DNA from: Tritrichomonas foetus
Lineage: Eukaryota > Parabasalia > Tritrichomonadida > Tritrichomonadidae
Assembly (NCBI GenBank): GCA_001839685.1
Contig: MLAK01001260.1
Location: forward strand, 1 to 36,635
Length of the DNA stretch: 36,635 nucleotides
Reading direction: 5' to 3'
Each line of letters starts with the position of its first letter. Within the stretch, counting starts at the first letter, position 1. This document shows, in pieces, positions 29,141-36,635 of this stretch. The notes beneath the pieces were generated by a model. It saw nothing but the letters and a program-made list of their open reading frames with translations, was not told the origin of the DNA and did no database searches. The position numbers and the translations under genes were made by a program.

Positions 29141-30046
29141 ATGATATTTGACGCAGGCGTTCTCCCAGCACAACAATTTCGGGAGTGTGAAAATCTATAC
29201 CTCGAACTTGAAGAGCTTCCAGGCTCCTCACCACGAATCCAAGAAGAAGCTCCCGAGCTTTTAAATCGATTTAATTCGCTTTGGGAATTTTTCAGGAGGG
29301 GTGGCTTCTTCAGTAGTAACGAAGATCTCGACGAATACTCCACGACCAAGATTCGATTTTTCATGATTCCTTATTACATCGGCCGCCTCCATCTGATGTT
29401 CAATGATGCCCAATCACGACCAGCCCACATCGAAACCGCGATTTCTTACCTACGAGCTTTCTCCGACCAAATGACGCATTTCCATCTCATCGACGACGAA
29501 AAACCAGTACCGAAAAATCCGACCGATCGAAGGACCTACATGATGGCCGAATTCAAAGAAAAGAGGGAACTCGAAGAACGCGTAAAGGCCCTCAATCGAC
29601 ACCCACAGAGAGACGACTTGGAAAGAGGATATATCGGAGATTCAATCGATGAAGAGACCGAGCGAGATTTGATCATGGACCTCCTCAAATTATCAACACT
29701 TGATGCGCGCAGTCAGGTGAGAAGCTCAACAGATGAGCTGCCATTCGCGCAAATGAGGGCGCAGGGGGTCAAGCCGCAAGAGCCGACGACACCACCGCCG
29801 AAAATGTGGGTCCAAAAAATTGATCGAGAAAGCATGCGGAAACAGGTTTTTGCTCCCCTCGAGTCATTCATGCCACAGCCGCTCCCGCCAGATGATGAAA
29901 CTTGGGCACAGCCAGGAAAGCCGAAAGCAAGGCTCGATGCTTCAGATGATGAAGAGGCTGAAATTGCGAGGAAAGAAGCAGCTAAGTGGGATGACTATAA
30001 AGATTCGCATCCACCATTTTCGCAGATGGGAGACGAAGGAAAGTGA
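29141..30046 (+). CDS. TAP42/IGBP1 (alpha4)-like PP2A-associated protein
   Basis: This 301-residue protein of the TAP42/alpha4 family binds and stabilises catalytic subunits of PP2A-type phosphatases downstream of TOR signalling in other eukaryotes. It is predicted helical at the N-terminus. The segment TKIRFFMIPYYIGRL (about 68-82) matches the family's conserved YLLLP-x-F-x-G helix. The middle has the RRTYMMAEFKEKRELEERV helix typical of the family. It ends with WDDYKDSHPPFS, equivalent to the invariant C-terminal WDDWKDDNPRG. It is slightly shorter than yeast or human proteins (about 340-366). There is no signal peptide. It is in the same orientation as the flanking genes, with its own initiator. 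Confidence 0.92.
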   Translation: MIFDAGVLPAQQFRECENLYLELEELPGSSPRIQEEAPELLNRFNSLWEFFRRGGFFSSNEDLDEYSTTKIRFFMIPYYIGRLHLMFNDAQSRPAHIETAISYLRAFSDQMTHFHLIDDEKPVPKNPTDRRTYMMAEFKEKRELEERVKALNRHPQRDDLERGYIGDSIDEETERDLIMDLLKLSTLDARSQVRSSTDELPFAQMRAQGVKPQEPTTPPPKMWVQKIDRESMRKQVFAPLESFMPQPLPPDDETWAQPGKPKARLDASDDEEAEIARKEAAKWDDYKDSHPPFSQMGDEGK

Positions 30047-30692
30047 AATAATGATAAAAAAAAAGATAAAAAAAATTAGGAAATGAAAGAAAAGAAAAAA
30101 AAAATATTACAAAAAAGACATACAGAAAGAAATAAAGATCATAATAAGGAAAAATAAGTGAAAGTGAATGTTCTACCTAAAATAATATTAAAAAAAAATC
30201 TTGTTTTTTCATCTTTCGGTTAATTTCTAAAAAATAAGACTTGAGACAAAAAAAGTATGTTTCATCAAGAAAAGAATGTCTCATCAAGAAATGAATGTTT
30301 CATTAATGTCATTTTACAAATGCCAATGAAATGATGTTATATACCTATTAAGGAAATATTAACATGATTCATTAAAATTTTTCTTGTTAGAATAGGACAT
30401 GAGATAAAAAAAGAAAGTAGAGAAAAGAAAATCGGAAACACCATAATAAATGAATTATTGCCAAAAATTAATTGGCTGTCTAACAAGGAAAGATTTTAAT
30501 GACTCTCAAAAAGATTACCAATACATTACATTTATTTTCAATGATGTTATAATTTGAAAAATTGAGTAGATTTATTTTAGAATAATATTAAAATATTGAA
30601 ATAAAAACTTCATCGTGATACGATTTATGACGAGAGTCTCAAAATACGAAATGATGCTTTAGAAATATTATTTCAATTTTTCGAATTATTAA
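30047..30692. other. Intergenic spacer, A-rich
   Basis: The first 150 bases are strongly A-rich. A 19-base tandem repeat follows (30258-30304). The phrase GAGA(C/T)AAAAAAAG occurs near 30243 and 30401. No gene is visible. Confidence 0.55.
30258..30304. repeat. 19-base tandem repeat, about 2.4 copies
   Basis: The unit TGTTTCATCAAGAAAAGAA (30258-30276) is followed by TGTCTCATCAAGAAATGAA (30277-30295) and a partial third copy starting TGTTTCATT. It lies in noncoding DNA and no role is evident. Confidence 0.75.
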
Positions 30693-32381
30693 ATGACTGA
30701 CATCAATTTGGATTCTCATGATTTATTTGGATTTCTTCCAGAGTTCCCTTTTTCAATGACAGATGAATGGGAACAAGAAGAGAAAATTAGACTCGATCGA
30801 TCAAAAAATTCCCAAAATAGTTCACGACAAATGTCGAAAAATTTAACCAGATATGGACTACCAATGAATTGTAGACGAAAAGTATGGTTCCTAACATCAG
30901 GAGGGTATGATTTACTGCAAGAAGCTGGTGATATTTATGAAAAAGCTTGCCAAAATTATGAAAACAATAAAGAGGTGATGAAATCACCAATAGAAACTGA
31001 TTTTGTATTTGGAAGTGATCTTCCATTAAACGAGTTTTTACCTCATTCAGTTGTGGATAAAGTTACCAAATTTTTATGTGTTCTTCATTACCATAATAAA
31101 TCTATCACTTATGCTCCTTTAATTCCATCAACAGTAATTCTTTTATTAATGTTTATGGAACCACCATTAGCATATTTAGCAATTCAAGCTATGATAAATC
31201 GATCTATAGAAGATTCTTGGTATTTTGCTGTTGACTATGAGCAATTTCATGCATCAATGCAAGCAATAGAAGATTTATCAGAGGGAAAACTGCATTCAAT
31301 TTGGAGAAAAGCAAAATCACTTGGTGTTAATATTGCACATATGACATTAGCGATGCTTCCTGCTTTCTTTTTACCTTTTTTACCACTTCCTGTTGCTATG
31401 ACAATTTTTGATTCCTTTATTGTAGAAGGGAGGAAAATCCTTGTACGATTTTTCCTCACTCTTTTAAAGAAGACTTCATCACAACTCTTGGAAGCACCAA
31501 CATCGCAATCTTTCTTATCTATTTTAGTCCAGTCAATGGAAAATCTATCTAATGTATCCCAATTGAAATCATTTTTAAAGTCCACCTTTGGTATTAGTCT
31601 TCAACGAGAAAGGCATATGATGAAACTCGAAAGAGCATGTTTAGCACATCCTGATCGTTTAAAGAAATTCGCTGGTCAAAAAAGCGCGTTTAGAGATGTT
31701 ATTGATGCTTCTAAAGATATTATTGGATTTAATCCAATGTCTTTTCCGAGATCTCTTGATAGTTGTAGAGTTTTAACATCAGAATTAATAAAATCAACAC
31801 CAGAAGAGCTCGAAAAAGAACAGAAAAAATATCATCGGGAAATAATGTCGAAAGCTATTCCTCAAATTATTGGAGGAGAGCTTTTAACTTCAAATATACT
31901 CTATTCATTTAGGCAATGGATTCCTTATTTGTATAGAAATAATTCAGCACAGTGTATATATTCCATGCTCAATGATGGAACAATGATTAGCACAATGTGG
32001 GATAAAATCACTAAAAGGACTGCACATATAATTATTGTGAAAACAAAGAGAAAGTGTTTTGGTGTTTTTTTAACCATTCCTCCTTCTCCTGTCCTAACAA
32101 AATGTAGAAAAGAATTTATTGGAACTTCTGGATCATTTGTATTTGATGCTTCAGCATTAATTGTCTACAAAAAGAATCCTCCACCAAACAATAGATTCTT
32201 TTCTGTTTCACAGACCATGATGATAATTGGAGGTCCAGAACCAGCATTATGTTTTGAGGATGGATTTCATAGAATCATGAGTGATTATTGTGAAACGTTT
32301 GATTCCCCTCCTCTTGTTGAAGATCTTTTTGCAGGCGATAGTATTCTCAATTTGGAAGTCTATCAAATGGTGACAATGTAA
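30693..32381 (+). CDS. TBC-TLDc domain protein (TBC1D24/Skywalker-like)
   Basis: The 562-residue protein has an N-terminal TBC (Rab-GAP-like) domain at about 50-260, starting TRYGLPMNCRRKVWFLTSGG. A C-terminal TLDc domain at about 395-560 includes LLTSNILYSFRQWIPYLYR, GTSGSFVFDASAL, MMIIGGPEPALCFEDG and the ending LEVYQMVTM. In the TBC domain the arginine-finger motif IxxDxxR appears as FGSDLPLN and the glutamine-finger YxQ as YAPL. Both catalytic residues therefore look absent, and GAP activity is doubtful. TBC-TLDc proteins act in vesicle traffic and, through TLDc, may touch the V-ATPase. A hydrophobic run near 215-235 (LAMLPAFFLPFLPLPV) is probably a buried helix. The ATG is the first in the frame. 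Confidence 0.92.
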   Translation: MTDINLDSHDLFGFLPEFPFSMTDEWEQEEKIRLDRSKNSQNSSRQMSKNLTRYGLPMNCRRKVWFLTSGGYDLLQEAGDIYEKACQNYENNKEVMKSPIETDFVFGSDLPLNEFLPHSVVDKVTKFLCVLHYHNKSITYAPLIPSTVILLLMFMEPPLAYLAIQAMINRSIEDSWYFAVDYEQFHASMQAIEDLSEGKLHSIWRKAKSLGVNIAHMTLAMLPAFFLPFLPLPVAMTIFDSFIVEGRKILVRFFLTLLKKTSSQLLEAPTSQSFLSILVQSMENLSNVSQLKSFLKSTFGISLQRERHMMKLERACLAHPDRLKKFAGQKSAFRDVIDASKDIIGFNPMSFPRSLDSCRVLTSELIKSTPEELEKEQKKYHREIMSKAIPQIIGGELLTSNILYSFRQWIPYLYRNNSAQCIYSMLNDGTMISTMWDKITKRTAHIIIVKTKRKCFGVFLTIPPSPVLTKCRKEFIGTSGSFVFDASALIVYKKNPPPNNRFFSVSQTMMIIGGPEPALCFEDGFHRIMSDYCETFDSPPLVEDLFAGDSILNLEVYQMVTM

Positions 32382-33182
32382 AACTCAATCAGAGTTTTTT
32401 TGTTTTTTTTTTTTCGTCTTGAAAAGTTTTAGGTTTATTCTAAAACATCGTTAACTAGTAAAAAACATTTATTAACACAATAATAGATATCCTTTACTTT
32501 TTCTATCCATATCATGATAATATTACTTGGATTGACCAACTACTCAAGAAAAAAAGCTTGTACATCATCTATCAGACTGTGTGGTAATTATATGAATTGC
32601 TTATTATGGTGATAGTGCATTATTTCCCAAGATTAGTGGCTATTGAAGATTTTTTTTCTATTTCAATGAGAATCTAAAAAATTTATAGAGCATAGAAAAC
32701 AGATTAGACTCTAATTCTGCATTTATGCATATAAATATTTATATTGAGGCTCTTGAAATAGAAATTACCAGCTCTAAAACTGATAGTTTTCCCTTTTAAT
32801 GTAGCTTTTATTCCCTAAAAAGATCATATACAGTCACGAAAAAAGGGAAGTACCTCAACTCGCGAATAAGTAGTTCCCACAAGAGAGAATCATGTAAAGG
32901 TAAAACATTTAAATTAAATATAAATTTACAATATATATTATAAACCTCAATATGATTACTATGATGTTAATACAGTAAATGATTTCTTCACTGTTCCTGT
33001 CTGAAAGATGATGGTTTATTCCTCATTCATTTATACTTTGCCAGACTCCTATTTTGGTTGAATGATGTTATGCTTTACTTCGTTTTTAGTTATATTGTTA
33101 TCTTTTGACTGATGTCTGAAATTACTTTTCAAAATGTTTTTGAGAAAAATGATTTTTCTCTTTTTTGTCATATCTCCAATTG
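32382..33182. other. Intergenic spacer
   Basis: The spacer begins with a T tract (about 32395-32415) after the TBC-TLDc stop and is otherwise AT-rich with no clear gene. The upstream part of the acyl-CoA synthetase remnant would be expected near the right end, but I could not recognise it. Confidence 0.5.
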
Positions 33183-33657
33183 AATATTGCTGGTGGTGCA
33201 CCATTATTACATGAAATATTCGAATTGCTAAATGGCATATTATCACCAAACGAACCCCAAGGCTATGGAAATACTGAAGGATGTGGAGGTATCAATGTTC
33301 ATGAATAACCAATTGATGAACCAACAATAATTCCTCAATCTTTCTTCGTTGATATAAAACTAATTCCAATTGAAGGAAGACCTGAATGTAATCCCTGTTG
33401 CTGCAGTTGTTTCATCGGCTGATATTATCAAAAAACTGAAAGAAGAAGGTATTGCTGATGTAGAAAATGACAAATCGTGTAAGGAATATTAACTACAATT
33501 ATTAATTGAAAAATTTGAACTTCGAAAAATGAGAATATTAATTGATCTTGTTGAACCATCGACAGAAAATGGACTCCTAACCACTTCAATGAAGCCTCAA
33601 ACGAAAAATGCCAAGGCAAGATGAGATTCCAAGCTTGAAGCTCTCTACAAAGAATAA
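33183..33657 (+). pseudogene. Long-chain acyl-CoA synthetase (ACSL), C-terminal remnant
   Basis: The first piece reads GGAPLLHEIFELLNG, then PQGYGNTEGCGG, then FFVDIKLIPIEGRPECNP. This is the acyl-adenylate region of the AMP-binding superfamily (GYG-x-TE). A change of frame near 33390 leads to PVAAVVSSADIIKKLKEEGI, DKSCKEY, FELRKMRILIDLVEP and ENGLLTTSMKPQTKN, matching the ACSL C-terminal domain to its end at LEALYKE. Stops lie at 33306 (TAA), 33490 (TAA) and 33622 (TGA). The segment normally between the two halves, about 150-200 residues including the GDxG region, is missing. The N-terminal half is not visible. A living enzyme would activate long fatty acids as CoA esters; this copy cannot. 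Confidence 0.85.
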
Positions 33658-35329
33658 TTTATATAAATTTTTTAATACTATTCAATATTTCTAATTTCAT
33701 ATCATTTGATTGTCACATATGAACTATTATTATTATTAGCAGTTGTAAAGTTAGAAACTTTAAATTGCTAATTTAGTAGTATTTTTACACAGTGTTAATG
33801 TACATTTCAGAATAATGATTTCTGTAAAGTGTTTTCAAAATCTATCTCTAATATTTTTAGTTTCATTGACTATCACTCTATAGAAAGACAGAAAATGAAT
33901 AATTTTAGCTCAAAAATATGATTTTAAAGAGAAAATTAAATAATCTGACCAAAATCATCATTGTTTCTATAAAGTTTTTCAACAGTTCATTTTTTCAGAA
34001 TTATTGAACTGAAATCATGTGATACATTCTATTAACAACTAATTCTACCTCATTTTGGACCAAAATAGTTTCTTCTATTATTCGACTTTATTTCTTTATT
34101 ATCTTACTTCCAAAAAGATTTTCTATATTGAATTATTAGGTAAAAAAGTTGTTTTTATAGTAATTAGTCGTAAAATCATATTTGATTCATATTTGATTAT
34201 CGAGATAATGGCGTTATTTATACCAAAACTTTTTGAAACGAAGAACTGAAAAAGTGATATTGATAAATATTCACATTCAAGAAAAAGTTCATAATTTTTT
34301 GAATATCTTCAATTTTTCAGAATCTTAATAATTCACCATTTTTGAATGATCATGGTCAAAATATTTTTGTCAAAAAATGACGGACTGAGGAATAACATGA
34401 GGTTTTATTCAATTCACCCAGCATATTCTTTTATATTATCATATGTAAATGAAACATCCCTAAGAAATTAGGAAATAGATCAATGAGATAAATCTTTTCC
34501 TCATTTATCGTGAATAAACATTGCATAATTAGATGAATACATCTAAAAATCTATTATAACGATGGTTTATTAATTGAGAAAGAAAAACATCTCACTCTCA
34601 AAATATTATTTTCTATTGTTATTATTCACATCTCAGCTCAATACGTCTATTTAGAGAAAGGATGTGAATTTATATCGTGTATATACCATGATAATTATAT
34701 TTAAACGGTTCTTCCAAGAGATATCTTCATTTATAAATATTGTTTTATTGTTTATTCTGAAATTTCAGATTCCATTGAAAAAAATAGACAAAAATTGAAT
34801 TATATTGTGGTAAGACAAAAAAATAACAACAATTCATTAAAACATTATAACGCTGGTTTATATGTTAGTATTGGAAAACCAATATTGTTGGAGAGATAAC
34901 CATAAGGGATCATTCATAATTTAATAATGATACCATTATTTTACGCGAATACGTTTGTTGAGATATAGAAAATCCAAGCAATCACTCTTTTATTTCTGTA
35001 TCTTTTCAATTTTGGAAATATCTGAAATATTGATAATATGATAAAATCTTTCACTATTCAAATGCCTGGAATTGTGTAGATTTGGTTTCTCACAAAATCT
35101 TAATGTAAAATGTATAATATTTTTTCAGATAGAAGTAATCTGATTTTTATTTCAAAAATCATGTAAATTCTCACAAAAAATTCAAAATAATGCACCATTT
35201 CTAAGATTTTCGAACTGTGAAATCTCGATTTCTTAGAATTGCACAATCTTCATTATTGAATAATATTTTACAAAATATTCTTTCGTGAAATCACTCTTTT
35301 CTTCTTATTCTCGTCTGGAAAATTGTCCA
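33658..35329. other. Long intergenic spacer
   Basis: About 1.7 kb of AT-rich DNA with no supportable gene. A short hairpin TATTGG-AAAA-CCAATA lies at 34869-34884. A 64-codon frame at 34055 begins with TTG and is low-complexity. The initiator for the next gene is TCACTCTTTT at 35291. Confidence 0.55.
35291..35300 (+). promoter_or_regulatory. Inr-like element of the ubiquitin-like gene
   Basis: TCACTCTTTT fits the initiator pattern loosely and lies about 37 bases before the ATG at 35330. Confidence 0.3.
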
Positions 35330-35908
35330 ATGCTCCACCTAAAGATCAGATTTTCTCATTCCAGCTTTATTCCCATTTGCATCGAGGAGACTGCGCCCGT
35401 GAATGATGTTCTTTCTCTTATTCGCGAAACCACATTTTTTTTCGAAACACCTAAAATGATATACGATGGACATCTTTTAGAGCCATTCCTATCATTGAAA
35501 GCCCAAGGCATCATTGACAACACAGAAATCGTCGTTTATGAGCCGAATTCGCTTCGCATCTACGGAAACGGGAAAGAAGCCTTTAGCGGTCCAGAATATG
35601 ACTTTCTTAACATTCCATTATTGCCAATAACGCCTTTTGAATGCAAGTTGTTCTCAATCATGAATGAGATGAATCGAATTGAAGATTTCTTCATTTTGAA
35701 GAATGAATGCTCAATAAATTCACATTCTCGAACTTTAGATGAAAGTTTCGATAGAGAGCTTCTCAAAAATATGAAAAGAGCGATTCATCCCAAACATGAT
35801 CACCAAAATGATGGGCACAATGGTGTGTTCAATAAACTGACGATTTTGAGCAACTCTCCTTCGGAAATACCATCGGCGCCTCTTCCAACGATTCAACCAC
35901 TTGCCTAA
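35330..35908 (+). CDS. Protein with N-terminal ubiquitin-like domain
   Basis: The 192-residue product starts directly with a ubiquitin-like beta-grasp domain (about 1-73). MLHLKIRFSHSSFIPICI corresponds to the first hairpin, VNDVLSLIRETTFF to the helix, KMIYDGHLLEPFLSLKAQGI to the QRLIFAGKQLED stretch, and IIDNTEIVVYEP to the last strand. No di-glycine follows, so it is a built-in domain, not a conjugated tag. The remaining 120 residues contain PEYDFLNIPLLPITPFECKL, a charged helix, a His-rich patch and a proline-rich tail, with no domain I recognise. Open frame extends 15 codons upstream from a GTG; the first ATG is at 35330. Adaptors linking cargo to proteasome or UBX/UBA partners are one possibility. 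Confidence 0.75.
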   Translation: MLHLKIRFSHSSFIPICIEETAPVNDVLSLIRETTFFFETPKMIYDGHLLEPFLSLKAQGIIDNTEIVVYEPNSLRIYGNGKEAFSGPEYDFLNIPLLPITPFECKLFSIMNEMNRIEDFFILKNECSINSHSRTLDESFDRELLKNMKRAIHPKHDHQNDGHNGVFNKLTILSNSPSEIPSAPLPTIQPLA

Positions 35909-36635
35909 TTATTGATATTTTGTGACTAAATTTATTCATGAATGAAACTTTCCTTTTTTATTTATTTATTTCTTGGTTTTTGAAGAGAATGATTCTATTC
36001 AGTGTTATTTGTTTTTATTCTTAAAAATAACCAAAATATTGACTCGAAAAAACAATAATTTCAACCGTAATGTAGCAAGGTTAATTTTGGCCTGGTAGAT
36101 AAACTTTTGATAAACAGATTATTTATTCTTTTTTGTTAGAGTTTAGAAAATTGAAGACATAGTGAAATTTATTTATAAACCACTTTTTCAATTAAAAATC
36201 AACAGCATAAATCTGTAATCGGGTTTTCAGTTTCGAAGTGGAGACAAATAAAAATAATACATTTTTGTTACACATACAAATATATTTATTATAAAAATAT
36301 ATATTATAGTAGCGCCGGATTTGAGTGAAAACGTCGGTTTCGAAGTGAAAACATTCAGCTTTTTGATAATATATCTGGTTTGTAATTGAAAGAATTATGA
36401 TCGTTGTAATAAATAAAACATGAATATCTAAAGATCAATTTAAATTTATTGTTTAATATTTATATAAATAATTTAGTTTATTGTGAAGATTAAATTAACA
36501 CAGTCTCGTAAATTTTTTTTTCTGGAATCGTAAATTAAATTCGCAATTTCGACTTTTTCAAAATTAAACGAAAATGACTTAATGCATCTATTAACATCAT
36601 ATATGCATATATTTATTGAAAATTTGGATAAAAAA
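35909..36635. other. Intergenic spacer to window end
   Basis: The spacer is AT-rich with no gene visible. It contains the small repeat cluster at 36230-36352. The window ends without entering a recognisable gene. Confidence 0.55.
36230..36352. repeat. Degenerate CGGTTTCGAAGTGAAAAC repeats
   Basis: CGGATTTGAGTGAAAAC (36316-36332) is followed after two bases by CGGTTTCGAAGTGAAAAC (36335-36352). A related copy GTTTCGAAGTGGAGAC lies at 36230-36245. The motifs are GC-rich against an AT-rich background. They may be remains of a repeat element or a binding-site cluster. Confidence 0.55.

Noticed and set aside
34869..34884. TATTGG-AAAA-CCAATA hairpin as a terminator or element end
   Set aside because: Six-base stems are common by chance and no gene ends nearby.
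35285..35329. GTG-started extension of the ubiquitin-like protein
   Set aside because: A GTG start is unlikely in this nuclear genome, and the ubiquitin-like domain begins exactly at the downstream ATG.
1..36635. tRNA, rRNA, CRISPR, integrase or transposase genes
   Set aside because: I read both strands for tRNA-like arms, regular spacers and transposase or polymerase motifs and saw none that I could support.

Overview
The window looks like a piece of a parabasalid (trichomonad) nuclear genome, most likely a Tritrichomonas/Trichomonas-type protist. The DNA is very AT-rich and uses the standard code. Almost all genes are single uninterrupted reading frames. Several start codons follow a TCA(C/T)TT-like initiator at short distance, the trichomonad core promoter. 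The one intron I can define (in the kinase gene) ends in a CTAACATACAG block, the fused branch-point/acceptor signal known from parabasalids. The gene content is eukaryotic: TRAPP subunit, pescadillo, TAP42, enkurin, TBC-TLDc, Myb. Assignment to a genus is inference.

Layout: 1-1580 is spacer with an apparent decayed helical-repeat gene. 1581-4970 (-) is a secreted GH38 alpha-mannosidase. 5320-8291 (-) holds pieces of a decayed ubiquitin-specific protease, and an intact His/Gly-rich gene (6249-6803, -) sits among them. 9257-9838 (-) encodes an enkurin-domain flagellar protein. 10972-11559 (+) is a two-repeat Myb factor. 12168-13698 (-) is a helical-repeat protein whose start is separated from the body by an apparent one-base frameshift. 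14139-15083 (+) is a PP2C phosphatase, 15488-19141 (+) a 1217-residue coiled-coil protein, and 19904-21891 (+) a BRSK/SNF1-like kinase split by a 461-base intron. 22480-25287 (+) is a TRAPPC8/Trs85-like protein, 25476-26252 (+) a possible C2-domain protein, 27152-28747 (+) pescadillo, 29141-30046 (+) TAP42/IGBP1-like, and 30693-32381 (+) TBC-TLDc. 33183-33657 (+) is a broken long-chain acyl-CoA synthetase tail, and 35330-35908 (+) a protein with an N-terminal ubiquitin-like domain.

The genes do not form an operon or a single pathway. They are housekeeping functions: vesicle traffic and endolysosome (mannosidase, TRAPPC8, TBC-TLDc, possible CC2D1-like), phosphorylation signalling (kinase, PP2C, TAP42), ribosome biogenesis (pescadillo), flagellum (enkurin) and transcription (Myb). 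I found no convincing tRNA, rRNA, CRISPR array, transposase or viral gene.

The most interesting items are the kinase intron, whose donor and interior carry strong inverted repeats; the intact His-rich gene lying inside a dead protease gene; the frameshifted helical-repeat gene; and several previously unannotatable gene fossils. No novel multi-gene system is evident.
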